DNA from: Candidatus Peribacteraceae bacterium
GTDB lineage: Bacteria > Patescibacteriota > Gracilibacteria > Peribacterales > Peribacteraceae
NCBI GenBank assembly: GCA_028718905.1
Contig: JAQUKV010000003.1
Location: forward strand, 1-64,000
DNA length: 64,000 nt
Reading direction: 5' to 3'
The notes under the pieces were generated by a model. It did not search any database. It was not told the DNA's origin and saw nothing but the letters and a program-made list of their open reading frames with translations. Numbering within the stretch: position 1 is the stretch's first letter; each line of letters opens with the position of its first letter. Made by a program: the position numbers and the translations under genes. Of the stretch, positions 28,553-36,382 are shown piece after piece.

Positions 28553-28558
28553 ATTATA
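28553..28558 (-). promoter_or_regulatory. -10 box of the 112-aa/1069-aa gene pair
   Basis: Perfect TATAAT on the minus strand in an AT-rich stretch, eight bases before the ATG at 28544. No good -35 box is seen at 16-18 bp spacing. Confidence 0.5.
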
Positions 28559-28640
28559 GCACATTTATTATATATGAGCCACCTACGTAAAAAGGCTCAT
28601 AGCAGAGATAAACCACATCCGTTGCTCTGGCGGCGATCCT

Positions 28641-31600
28641 TTAAATCAATCTGTCTTTGGAATGATCGACGCTGAAACCTCCGGGCTTTTTCGGAGAGGA
28701 GAGTGGTTTCTTTCCCCCATCCAATCCATTCAGCACATTGACTGCAAACTGGATCTGAGCCTCGAGCTCTTTCGTCGCCCCCTCGATTCCACCGGCATCG
28801 ATTTGCCCATTCCACCCCGGATCGTGGGCATACTCGATACTCCGTTGCGCATTCGCCATGAGGAGGTGTGCCAGAACCACCTGACGCTCAAGCAGCGTTC
28901 TCTTCTTCACCAGAGGAACGCCGTTGGTTTTCTGCAGCCGCTCAACCATCTCGCTCATCAGCTTCGTCTGCTGCTGAACCTTCCCTGTCAGAGCAATAAG
29001 ATCGCGGGTCAGCGCGTCGCGGCTCTCGTCGAATGTACGGACGCGCCTGAGCTGCTCCTGAACGCGCTCCAGGAACGGGCTCACGAGTACCGGATGTTGA
29101 TCGAGCGCGGATTTAAAGATTTGCTCCACTTCCTCCAGCCACGGCAAATGCGCACGCGCTTTCGCAGGATTCTTCTCCGCTTCGATGGCGCTCAACTGGG
29201 CTTTCAGCACTTGCAGATTCGCCATCGTGATCGCCTCCTTTCCCTTCTCCGCTTCCGCGACCGGACCGCGGGCGTTCTTCAAGTCCGCCTTCATCCTGGC
29301 AAGTTCGCTCAGCCAGTAGGTGTTGGGCTGCGTCGCTCCGGTCAGCTTGCGTTCCATTCCTGTGCGGAAATCCTTCGCAACCTCGATGAGCTGCAGCCCG
29401 CGTTCGACGGCCTGAGAATCCGTGCGGTCCCTGTGGATTGAGACGATCTCATCGTCCACACGCTGCGTGAGACGCGTGAGGAATTGATCGAGGTCCCGGA
29501 TGCGCCCCTGCGCATCGGGCACGTTGCGGTAGTGCTCGTTCTCCCTTAAGAGAAGGATCTCATCGCGCAGGCACCGGTACGCCGATTTGATTTCCTCCGG
29601 GGAAGCAGAGGCGGCGAGCGAACGTGCGATCGCCTGATCATTCACGGAAGCAAGTTTCTGCCGCAGCGCAATGAGCTGGGATTGGATCGCCCACACGCGC
29701 TCACCCGCCACGTTGGTCCCCGTGAAGTACCGGTTGAGCATCGCAATCTCGCGGGTGGCTTCCTCAATCGCCGCATGGATGGACTGACTGTCCGCCGTGC
29801 TCTCGAGTGCCTTCTCGATGCGCGTGTCAACGCTCCGGGCGATTTCCTCACGCTGAGCATGCGCCTTGTCGCGGATCTTTTCTCTGCGCGCTCCCCCCTT
29901 CGGATAGTTCTTCATCTCCTCCATGAGGGTGCCGAGTGATCCCATGCGCTCATCGACGTTCGCGGCCTTCTTCACTGCATTTTCCGAAGCTGCCTCCAGC
30001 CCCCCCAACCGGCGCTGCTCCAATACCACCCGGATCCCCCTGCCGTACCCTTCCAATTCTCTCTGGCGATCCTCCATGTACTCATGTCCGCGCAGGAATC
30101 CGTGCTCCGCCTTGAGCGCTGCGAAGAGATTCTTGAGTTGCTGGGTTTCGTACGAGTCAAATTTATCGCCTTTCCAGTTTGAAGTCGTTTTCGCCTGATA
30201 CTTCTGATACATCTCCCTGAGGATGCCTTCCCGTGCAGCATTCAGATTGCCCATGCGCGTCGTTTTCGCCGCCTCGCCCCGCTCCTCCCGGTACTTGATC
30301 TCCTTCTCGAGCATCGGGAGCTTTTCGGGAGAGTTTTTCTGCACGTCGGTCAGCGTCTCATACACCTTCGCGAGCTTCACGGAATATCTCTCATTGAGAT
30401 CGCGCAGTTCGCGGTTGCGCCTGGCATCGGTGGAATGATGCCGCTCGAGGAACCGCGTCTCTCCGTCGACGGCCTTGAGGAGATCCTCGATGGCCGTTGC
30501 CTGCCGCGCGGTATCCCCAAGTTCCTCCCACCCCTTCGCACGCTCCACGAGGAGTTCGCGCTGCCGTTTAAAGATCTCAAGGATGCGGTCCTCCTGCTCC
30601 TCCTCAAAGTTCCGGAAGAGGTGGCTGCCTTCTTTCCTGAGCTGAGCGATGGCTGCGTTCATCTGGGTGCCGTCAAGGTACTTGCGACGTGCATCCGCAG
30701 TGACCGGACGCTTGTTGACTTTCGTATTCAATGCTTTCAATTTCATTTTTGCGTCATCCACGCGTTTCTTTGCATCCGTCAAAGGTCTGATCGCATCGTC
30801 ATATTCCTTTTTTGCCGTCTCAGCCGGTCCGCGAAGTTTCTCCATCTCCGCTTTCTTCTCATCTTCCTTCGCCTTCGCGTCATCGTGTTCCTTGGTCACT
30901 TTCTTGAGATCGACCGGAGGCATTGCCGCAAGCGCATCTTCGGCCTTCTTTTTCGCAGCTTTCTTGTCGTTCATCTGTTTTTCCAGCGGCTTGATCTCTT
31001 CAGTGAGCTTGGCGTATTTCTCATCGATTTCCCGCTGTTTGCGCGTCTTCTCCTCCTCATTCTTCTTTTTATCAGTCTCTGTCTTCTTATCAAAGGCATC
31101 GACCTGAGCCTTCTTCAAAGGATCAGGAGAAGCACCAAGTGGACCGACTGCAGCCCTGTCCTTCGCAAGCTGAACATCAATCGCAGCGTTCTTCTGGTTT
31201 ATATCAGTCTCGGCAGCTTTTCTCTCGTCACCGAGCTTTTTCTGTGCCTCCTTCTTCTCAGCCACCGAGCTCTCCAGGGTCTTGATTTCCGTATCGAGTT
31301 GCTCAATTTCCTTCCGCTTCTCTTCGCGCGGCCCTTCCGCCTTCTGCGCCTCATCGAGAGCTTTTTGCTTCTCACCCGTCACCTTCTGCGCGGCCTCAAA
31401 TGTTTCTTTGGCTTTCTCGAAAGGTTTACTGGCGTCGTCCTTTTTCTTCTTCAACGGCGCCATGTCCTTCTTCGCCATCTCACGCTTGACTCTCTTCTGT
31501 TCCTCAAGCGCTTTGTCCACATTCGCCTGCGCCTCCCGATGATCGGCGTCATCGTAGAGACCGTCGCGCGCCGCGTCCAAGCTGGCGAGTTTCTTATTCG

Positions 31601-32132
31601 TTTCTTTCTTGAGTTTCGGCACCTGATCTTCGATCGCCTGCTTCTCACTGCCTGCCTCTCCCGACTGTTCCCGAATGGCCTGTTCGAGCTTCTTAAGCAC
31701 CGCATCCCTCATCCCGAGCGCGATACTCACCGCGCGCGCCTCGGCCTTGAGGTCGTAGAGCTTCCTCCCGGTCTCATCCTCGATCTCCCCGCTCTTCACC
31801 GCCCGATCGACGAGCGCCCATCCCTCCTCCTGCGCACGCCGCATCTCCCCGGTCGCGTCCTTCAGGATATCCCTGAGTGCTTTCTCAATCGTGCGAAACG
31901 ACTTGGCGTCGCCGCCCTTCCGTTCCGCTTCCGACGCAAGACGGTCGAGCTCCTCGATGAGCTCGTTCCCGCGCTGCATGGCCTTCTCGAAACGCTGCTT
32001 CCGTTCCTCGTTGCCCCTGCGGAGAACCTCCCGCGGATCGCTCTTTTCAGACGGCTGCTCCCCTCCCGCGAAATACATGAGCCGATGCTCTCCGGTTTTC
32101 CATTCGCCTCTGCTGAAGTGGTCATGCATCAT
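28641..32132 (-). CDS. giant coiled-coil protein, 1163 aa
   Basis: Family not recognised. The N terminus carries HRLMYFAGGEQPSEKSD, a short motif also found in two other large proteins of the window. From about residue 35 to 480 the sequence is almost continuous charged coiled coil (KKETNKKLASLDAARDGL, KEDEKKAEMEKLRG and so on, Lys/Glu/Ala), like SMC or myosin rods but with no ATPase head. Residues 490-1130 are helical with more complex composition (GNLNAAREGILREMYQKYQ, LRRVRTFDESRDALTRDL). No signal peptide. It starts eight bases after the 103-aa gene. It could be a cytoskeletal or spacer-type protein. Confidence 0.75.
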   Translation of the reverse strand: MMHDHFSRGEWKTGEHRLMYFAGGEQPSEKSDPREVLRRGNEERKQRFEKAMQRGNELIEELDRLASEAERKGGDAKSFRTIEKALRDILKDATGEMRRAQEEGWALVDRAVKSGEIEDETGRKLYDLKAEARAVSIALGMRDAVLKKLEQAIREQSGEAGSEKQAIEDQVPKLKKETNKKLASLDAARDGLYDDADHREAQANVDKALEEQKRVKREMAKKDMAPLKKKKDDASKPFEKAKETFEAAQKVTGEKQKALDEAQKAEGPREEKRKEIEQLDTEIKTLESSVAEKKEAQKKLGDERKAAETDINQKNAAIDVQLAKDRAAVGPLGASPDPLKKAQVDAFDKKTETDKKKNEEEKTRKQREIDEKYAKLTEEIKPLEKQMNDKKAAKKKAEDALAAMPPVDLKKVTKEHDDAKAKEDEKKAEMEKLRGPAETAKKEYDDAIRPLTDAKKRVDDAKMKLKALNTKVNKRPVTADARRKYLDGTQMNAAIAQLRKEGSHLFRNFEEEQEDRILEIFKRQRELLVERAKGWEELGDTARQATAIEDLLKAVDGETRFLERHHSTDARRNRELRDLNERYSVKLAKVYETLTDVQKNSPEKLPMLEKEIKYREERGEAAKTTRMGNLNAAREGILREMYQKYQAKTTSNWKGDKFDSYETQQLKNLFAALKAEHGFLRGHEYMEDRQRELEGYGRGIRVVLEQRRLGGLEAASENAVKKAANVDERMGSLGTLMEEMKNYPKGGARREKIRDKAHAQREEIARSVDTRIEKALESTADSQSIHAAIEEATREIAMLNRYFTGTNVAGERVWAIQSQLIALRQKLASVNDQAIARSLAASASPEEIKSAYRCLRDEILLLRENEHYRNVPDAQGRIRDLDQFLTRLTQRVDDEIVSIHRDRTDSQAVERGLQLIEVAKDFRTGMERKLTGATQPNTYWLSELARMKADLKNARGPVAEAEKGKEAITMANLQVLKAQLSAIEAEKNPAKARAHLPWLEEVEQIFKSALDQHPVLVSPFLERVQEQLRRVRTFDESRDALTRDLIALTGKVQQQTKLMSEMVERLQKTNGVPLVKKRTLLERQVVLAHLLMANAQRSIEYAHDPGWNGQIDAGGIEGATKELEAQIQFAVNVLNGLDGGKKPLSSPKKPGGFSVDHSKDRLI

Positions 32133-32140
32133 GGCAGAAA

Positions 32141-32452
32141 TCAGGAAAATTTCTTGAGTTTCGCTTCGGCTTTCTGCGCCTCTGTGCGCCGATCCTTGGT
32201 CTCGGCCGAGGTGCGCATCGAGCGTTTGAGACGCTTTTCAAGATCTATGAGCGAAACCTCGAACGCCTCCAGCGCTTTGAGCTCTCTGCGCTGCGCTTCC
32301 TCCAGTTCCGCGCCGATTGCGACGAGCTTTTTGAAAAACGCCTCACGGTCGGTGTCGGTGAGCGACCAGGCCGCGGCCCGGGCCTGCGCCGCCTGAGCCA
32401 CCCCAATGGCGGCGAGTTTGTCGAGTTCCCGGGCAAAGGTAGTTTGATCCAT
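32141..32452 (-). CDS. small helical protein, paralogue of the 112-aa protein, 103 aa
   Basis: MDQTTFARELDKLAAI ... WSLTDTDREAFF followed by helical segments (EEAQRRELKALEAFEVSLIDLEKRLKR is longer than needed to see the heptads). It matches the 112-aa protein position by position over the first 40 residues. The ATG at 32452 is preferred to an in-frame ATG 14 codons upstream, which lies inside the promoter region. It precedes the 1163-aa coiled-coil gene by eight bases. Confidence 0.75.
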   Translation of the reverse strand: MDQTTFARELDKLAAIGVAQAAQARAAAWSLTDTDREAFFKKLVAIGAELEEAQRRELKALEAFEVSLIDLEKRLKRSMRTSAETKDRRTEAQKAEAKLKKFS

Positions 32453-32476
32453 GTGGTTTGGGTGTTCTTTCCTTCT

Positions 32477-32505
32477 ATTATAACAGAAAGGCATTTCTCC
32501 CTCAA
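32477..32505 (-). promoter_or_regulatory. promoter of the 103-aa/1163-aa gene pair
   Basis: TTGAGG (32505-32500), 17-bp spacer, TATAAT (32482-32477) on the minus strand. The leader is about 17 nt and includes AGAAGGAAAG. Confidence 0.7.
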
Positions 32506-32560
32506 TGAGTTATTTCAGCGTCAATATAAGCCATTTCTCCGCCACCCACGATCCCGTCCA

Positions 32561-32679
32561 GAAGCTTTTTAGCTTATTAGCTGGTTAGCTTATTTGGTAT
32601 CTGTTTTCACTCCCACTCACGATTGTTCCATTTATTTCTTCCACCCCTAACAAGCGAAGAAGCTACAACCTAAGAAGTT
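32561..32679. repeat. AGCT-rich intergenic repeat, copy 3 (inverted)
   Basis: Same element as at 19939-20048 and 20616-20730 but in the opposite orientation: GAAGCTTTTTAGCTTATTAG at the left, TTTCACTCCCACTCACGATT in the centre, CCACCCCTAA and CTAAGAAG at the right. Confidence 0.65.
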
Positions 32680-32701
32680 ACCTCGTCCCTCATTCCTTCT
32701 T

Positions 32702-32734
32702 CCCTACGCCCTACGCCCTATCCCCTACGCCCTA
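32702..32734. repeat. short tandem repeat CCCTACG
   Basis: Three to four imperfect units of CCCTACG/CCCTATC immediately after, and including, the stop codon of the lipoprotein gene. Confidence 0.6.
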
Positions 32735-33091
32735 CTCCCCCACTCCCTCCTCAATCAGCTTCTTCCCCTCCTGAATTTTTTTGGCCCCCTCCTGCACCTT
32801 CGCCGCACGATCCTGTATCTCCTGCACGGTCGCCTTTGCCCCGCTCATCACCTGCACGCCCAACTCCACCGCCGCACGCCCGGCTTCGACGGTATCTTCG
32901 ACGGTTTCGCGCGTCACCGTGACAGCTCCGCTCGCGGTACCGGAAACCGTGGCCCACCACGCCCGCGCCCGCGCCTGTTGGCGTTCGATCGGCGCGCAAC
33001 CCGACAAGAGCACGCCGAACAGAAAAAGACTCCAGAGCAGCGCGAGTGAAGAACGAAACGGGACGCCGGACCGGATGCGGCGCGCCATCAT
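32732..33091 (-). CDS. small lipoprotein, hypothetical, 119 aa
   Basis: The N terminus is a lipoprotein signal: basic MMARRIRSG, hydrophobic SSLALLWSLFLFGVLL, and lipobox LSGC, so Cys near residue 31 should be lipidated and the protein anchored outside the membrane. The mature part is a helical, Ala/Val/Glu-rich repeat-like chain (TRETVEDTVEAGRAAVELGV ... KVQEGAKKIQEGKKLIEEG). Family not recognised. It starts five bases after the stop of the zinc-ribbon gene and probably shares its message. I chose the first of two adjacent ATGs. Confidence 0.7.
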   Translation of the reverse strand: MMARRIRSGVPFRSSLALLWSLFLFGVLLSGCAPIERQQARARAWWATVSGTASGAVTVTRETVEDTVEAGRAAVELGVQVMSGAKATVQEIQDRAAKVQEGAKKIQEGKKLIEEGVGE

Positions 33092-33095
33092 ACTC

Positions 33096-33521
33096 TTACG
33101 CGATATCGGAGCCGGTACCGTTGCCCGTGCCGCTCTCCTCCTGCGCCCTTCGGGCTCCGGCGGACAGGTCCTGCCCCACACCGAACTTTTTGAACAATTG
33201 ATCGAAGGAACCATCCGACTGGTCCAGCGCCTCATGAAGCATTTTGACCTCGTGATCGCTCAACTTGAGCGACGAAGAAACGTTCTGGCGGGCATCCGCC
33301 TCGATGTGGGGCGCCCCCAACTTCTCAATGCCCTGCAACGACGCGTGCAGGACGATGTAGGCATTGCAGGTATCGCACTTGAGCTGCAGCAGCATGGCAT
33401 TCTCGCTCACCACGCGCACCGCGCCGAAATCCACGGGCACCTGCTTGCCGCACTGCGGGCAACGCATCTGGTTGCGGATCCGGAGGAGGATTTGCTGCAG
33501 CGTGTGGGGATCCAATTCCAT
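33096..33521 (-). CDS. zinc-ribbon protein, hypothetical, 141 aa
   Basis: Residues about 20-60 hold two Cys pairs (MRCPQCGKQVPVDFG ... LKCDTCNAYIVLH), a zinc ribbon. A helical stretch LSDHEVKMLHEALDQSDGSFDQLFKKFG follows and the end is disordered. No catalytic motif is evident, so a nucleic-acid or protein-binding role is a guess. The ATG at 33521 sits seven bases past a TATACT box. The open frame continues upstream into a repeat element and is not coding there. Confidence 0.75.
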   Translation of the reverse strand: MELDPHTLQQILLRIRNQMRCPQCGKQVPVDFGAVRVVSENAMLLQLKCDTCNAYIVLHASLQGIEKLGAPHIEADARQNVSSSLKLSDHEVKMLHEALDQSDGSFDQLFKKFGVGQDLSAGARRAQEESGTGNGTGSDIA

Positions 33522-33528
33522 CACTGCA

Positions 33529-33557
33529 AGTATACCACGAAGACGTGCGGCACTCAA
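33529..33557 (-). promoter_or_regulatory. leaderless promoter of the zinc-ribbon/lipoprotein genes
   Basis: TTGAGT (33557-33552), 17-bp spacer, TATACT (33534-33529), then seven bases to the ATG. Confidence 0.65.
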
Positions 33558-33582
33558 AGAAATCAACTGGCTGAAGAGACCG

Positions 33583-33738
33583 GCCTCACCCCCCAACCCC
33601 CTCTCCCCACCACCCCGTCCGCCACGGGAGAGGGGGCGTACTCTTTCTGTTTTTCGGGCTATTTCAGAACGACAAACGTGTGCCCCCTCTCCATGAAGGA
33701 ATCGTGGCAGGGATGGAGAGGGGGATAGGGGGTGAGGC
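33583..33738. repeat. palindromic element with GCCTCACCCCC ends, copy A
   Basis: About 156 bp bounded by inverted repeats GCCTCACCCCCCAACCCCCT and its complement, 21 of 24 end positions matching. An inner CTCTCC/GGAGAGGGGG hairpin is present. Copies B (35281-35394) and C (37017-37163) have the same ends. No coding capacity, so MITE-like. Confidence 0.75.
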
Positions 33739-33764
33739 AAAATAACTCTGCATCCGTCCATCGT

Positions 33765-33793
33765 TTCACATCCACGGAAAGAGGCGCTACACT
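33765..33793 (+). promoter_or_regulatory. leaderless promoter of the 232-aa gene
   Basis: TTCACA (33765-33770), 17-bp spacer, TACACT (33788-33793), then eight bases to the GTG start codon at 33802. Confidence 0.65.
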
Positions 33794-33801
33794 TCCCATC
33801 C

Positions 33802-34500
33802 GTGCCCCGCTCTCCACGGATTTCGCGCAAGAGTGAACCTGACAGACAGGAAGTATCTGTGCGGGTGCATCGCGCGGCGCAGAAGAAAAAACGTTCCGCT
33901 CCCGCCCCCATCACTCCCCTGCCCGTTCCCCATGCGGTGCCGGTACCGGAAACGGGCCGTCAGGGTTTTCTGCTGCACGTCGCAGCGTTCATCGCCGCCA
34001 TCATCGCCGTCGTCACACTCTCGCAGGGGGCACTGAAGGATTCCGCCTCCTCCCTCACGGCACAGCTGATTCCCGTCAAATCCGACCTTGCTCCGTACGG
34101 AACGACCGCGGACAGGCGCGCCGAGATCGGTCTGGAGCACACGAAACCCGTCACCCTCTCGCTCTCGTTCACCACGAACGGGCCGAAAGGAATAGCGGAT
34201 ATCCGTCACGACGCGCTGGAAACGATTCACGTGAGCCTTCCCTCTGCGTGGACCAAACGCGAAGTGGGCGGCGTGCCGTTTGCATCCGTGATGGCGGATG
34301 CTCCGACCTTCGGCTTCACACGGTGGAGCGTGCCGGCCGGGAGCATCGTTTCATTCGATATCACGCCTCCCTCGACCATCCTGCTCCATAATCCCTCCGG
34401 TATTCCCACTGAAGTCGCACTCACCCGCGTCGATCTCGCAAAGAATGTTGTCGAGCGGGATATCATCCTTGTTCAGGATGGTTCGACGCTTTTGTGGTAA
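33802..34500 (+). CDS. membrane-anchored extracytoplasmic protein, hypothetical, 232 aa
   Basis: The first 50 residues are basic and proline-rich (cytoplasmic), followed by one membrane helix FLLHVAAFIAAIIAVVTLS at about 57-75. The rest is outside and beta-rich (KPVTLSLSFTTNG, ETIHVSLPSAWTKREVGG, GSIVSFDITPPSTILLHNP). No family recognised. The GTG start is supported by a promoter just upstream. Twelve bases separate it from the CofE-like gene, so the two are probably cotranscribed. Confidence 0.7.
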   Translation: MPRSPRISRKSEPDRQEVSVRVHRAAQKKKRSAPAPITPLPVPHAVPVPETGRQGFLLHVAAFIAAIIAVVTLSQGALKDSASSLTAQLIPVKSDLAPYGTTADRRAEIGLEHTKPVTLSLSFTTNGPKGIADIRHDALETIHVSLPSAWTKREVGGVPFASVMADAPTFGFTRWSVPAGSIVSFDITPPSTILLHNPSGIPTEVALTRVDLAKNVVERDIILVQDGSTLLW

Positions 34501-34512
34501 GGTGCACTTCCC

Positions 34513-35274
34513 GTGAAAATCCTTCCTCTCTCAACGAAGATCCTCAAGCATGGTGACGACCTTGCCGCCGTGCTTTCGGCCGCAGAGAAATTCGAAGAGA
34601 GCGACGTCGTCGTCGTCTCCTCCAAGGCCATCGCGATGGTAGAGGGTACCGTGATCGATCTGAAAACCATCACACCAACGACGGAAGCGGAGAACTGGGC
34701 ACGCTTGGGCAGCCGGTCCGCCGCGTTCCGTCAGGCCGTGCTCGACGAAACAAAGCGTCTGCGCGGGCGGGTGGCGGGCGGAAGCCCCATCGCCATGCTC
34801 ACGGAGCTGCGACCCGCCGGCATGAAGGGCTCTCTCCTCGTACCGAATGCGGGGCTGGACCAGTCCAACGTGCCCGCGGGATTCGCCATCGGCTGGCCCT
34901 TCGATCCCGTCGCGTCCGCGAAGCTGCTTCGCAAGCTCCTGCAGGAAAAAACCGGCAGGCGGATCGCCGTGATCGTGAGCGACAGCTGCTGCCGTCCGCG
35001 ACGGTGGGGCGTGACCGCCTTCGCTCTCGTCGCGTGCGGCTTAGATCCCCTCTCCTCCCAGATCGGAAAATCGGACCTCTTCGGCCGGCCGCTGACCATG
35101 ACGGTGGAAGCGGTCGCGGACCAGCTGGCCACGGCCGCCAATGCAGTGATGGGCAATGGGGATCAGTCCATCCCCGCGGCAATCGTCCGCGACCACGGAC
35201 TCACGTTGAGCGACTACTGCGGCTGGGTAGAGGGCATCACGGCGGAAGAGGATCTGTTCAACGGGGCGTTCTAA
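34513..35274 (+). CDS. CofE-like F420-0:gamma-glutamyl ligase family protein
   Basis: A 253-residue protein of the CofE family, which in F420 producers adds glutamate to F420-0 using GTP. It shows the family elements DVVVVSSKAIAMVEG, PNAGLDQSNVPAGFAIGWP, IAVIVSDSCCRPRRWGVTAFAL (longer than quoted motifs in the family, with Arg-Trp-Gly in place), and GNGDQSIPAAIVR. No other F420 gene is in the window and this type of bacterium is not known to make F420, so the substrate could be another glutamyl acceptor. It is the second gene of a plus-strand pair with the membrane-anchored protein. Confidence 0.8.
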   Translation: MKILPLSTKILKHGDDLAAVLSAAEKFEESDVVVVSSKAIAMVEGTVIDLKTITPTTEAENWARLGSRSAAFRQAVLDETKRLRGRVAGGSPIAMLTELRPAGMKGSLLVPNAGLDQSNVPAGFAIGWPFDPVASAKLLRKLLQEKTGRRIAVIVSDSCCRPRRWGVTAFALVACGLDPLSSQIGKSDLFGRPLTMTVEAVADQLATAANAVMGNGDQSIPAAIVRDHGLTLSDYCGWVEGITAEEDLFNGAF

Positions 35275-35280
35275 AGGCCT

Positions 35281-35394
35281 GCCTCACCCCCTTACTGTCG
35301 CCAAATATTTTTGCTATGAAATCGTACAGACACGCCGCCGGCGTGTCTCCATCGCCGTATCCGTCTGCACACCCGAAAATGGTCGGGGGTGAGG
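35281..35394. repeat. palindromic element with GCCTCACCCCC ends, copy B, containing a strong hairpin
   Basis: Ends GCCTCACCCCC and GGGGGTGAGG. The centre holds a perfect 9-bp stem GACACGCCG/CGGCGTGTC (35329-35347). It lies between convergent genes (CofE-like and flavin reductase) and may serve as a two-way terminator. Confidence 0.65.
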
Positions 35395-35402
35395 AAATAA
35401 AT

Positions 35403-36119
35403 TCAGACGTAATCTTCCGAATGCACCCTCTCTTTCAAAATGTTCCATTCCTCCTGAGCCTTCGCCCGTACCGACTTCACCATCTCCGGCGCACCGCAGA
35501 CGTAGATGCTGCGCTCGGGCAGATCGGCAATCACCTCAAGAGCGACGTCCTGCACGTGGCCGGAGAGTCCTTTCCAGCCCGCCGAAGGCCGGCTGAGTGA
35601 AACATGCACATGCACGTTCGGATGCGCCTGCGCGATTGCCTCAAGCTCTTTCGTCCAGAACAGATCCTCTTCGCCGCGCACGCAGAAGATCAGATCCATC
35701 GGACGGCTATCGCCCTGCTGCAGCGCCTCAACGATCTGGGAACGCAACGGTGCGATTCCGGAGCACGTGGCGAGGAAGAGCAGTTTCGATTCGCCACTCT
35801 CCGCGAGAGTGAAATTGCCCAGCGGACCCTGGAACGTGACGTCATCCTCTTCCTTCAATAATTCGGAAATCCACCGTCCCGCGCGACCGCCCTGCTTGAT
35901 CTTGGCAACGAACAGGAGCTCCGGTTCAGAAGGGGCGGACGCGATGGAGAACGCGCGGTTCTGCACGTCGGATGACTTGTCAACGAGCGGCACCTGAAAC
36001 ATCACGAATTGCCCCGCCTGAAAGGAAAAACCCTCGGGCTTGGCAAGCGTGAATTCGAAGACATCGTGTGCGATCTGCCTGTGACCGGTGCAGCGTGCGG
36101 TGAAGGTCGTGAGAGGCAT
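35403..36119 (-). CDS. FAD/NAD(P)-binding oxidoreductase of the ferredoxin-NADP reductase family
   Basis: A 238-residue flavoprotein. The FAD domain (1-100) has RAFSIASAP, the RxYS-type flavin site, and GPLGNFTL. The NAD(P) domain (105-238) has LLFLATCSGIAPLRSQI, where Cys-Ser-Gly replaces the usual Gly-Thr-Gly, and SIYVCGAPEMV near the end. No 2Fe-2S domain is fused. Possible roles are reducing ferredoxin, flavin or a partner oxygenase. The purN gene lies upstream on the same strand, separated by a REP, ghost and hairpin. Confidence 0.88.
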   Translation of the reverse strand: MPLTTFTARCTGHRQIAHDVFEFTLAKPEGFSFQAGQFVMFQVPLVDKSSDVQNRAFSIASAPSEPELLFVAKIKQGGRAGRWISELLKEEDDVTFQGPLGNFTLAESGESKLLFLATCSGIAPLRSQIVEALQQGDSRPMDLIFCVRGEEDLFWTKELEAIAQAHPNVHVHVSLSRPSAGWKGLSGHVQDVALEVIADLPERSIYVCGAPEMVKSVRAKAQEEWNILKERVHSEDYV

Positions 36120-36150
36120 GTGCGTGGGATACTGTGACAGAGGGACGAAT

Positions 36151-36268
36151 GAAAGGGAATAAAAGAAATAGAGGAACGAGAGGAAATAGAGGATTACGAA
36201 AAAATCGATCCTTTCTTTCTTTTCTTTCCTTTCAATCCTTTCTTTCTTTTTGTTCTTCTATTTCTTTC
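36151..36268. repeat. long polypurine/polypyrimidine hairpin after the purN ghost
   Basis: Plus-strand purine tract 36151-36200 (units like AAATAGAGG), a short AAAAAATCGAT centre, then a pyrimidine tract to 36268. It follows the ghost purN stop by about ten bases in the direction of transcription. The same arrangement is seen behind nrdJ and rny. Confidence 0.65.
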
Positions 36269-36276
36269 GCCTCCAC

Positions 36277-36324
36277 TCACAACTTCACCTCTCCTGATTC
36301 AATCATCTGCAGAACCCGCGGATA
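36277..36324 (-). pseudogene. ghost of the purN 3' end
   Basis: On the minus strand it reads YPRVLQMIESGEVKL-stop. The functional gene ends YPQVLQMIQNHEIQLS-stop. Ten of fifteen residues agree and the rest are mostly conservative, while many shared residues use different codons (Pro, Leu, Gln). It lies directly behind a REP palindrome that follows the functional stop. It is best read as the end of a diverged second purN. Confidence 0.8.
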
Positions 36325-36374
36325 CCCTTCGACTCCCCCTCGCATCACTACGTTCGCTCGGGGTCGCTCAGGGC
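36325..36374. repeat. REP-like palindrome between purN and its ghost
   Basis: Begins CCCTTCGACTCC and ends GGTCGCTCAGGGC, with a central insert TCGCATCACTACGTTCGC compared with the short form at 830-848. It fills the space between the real purN stop and the ghost tail. Confidence 0.75.
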
Positions 36375-36382
36375 AAGCCACT

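Noticed and set aside
30435..32396. 653-codon open frame on the plus strand opposite the coiled-coil gene
   Set aside because: Leu/Phe/Arg-rich shadow of a Lys/Glu/Ala-rich gene; no start context or family.
35281..35394. tRNA-like or small RNA gene in the gap after the CofE-like gene
   Set aside because: No cloverleaf; the structure is the palindromic element with a central perfect hairpin.
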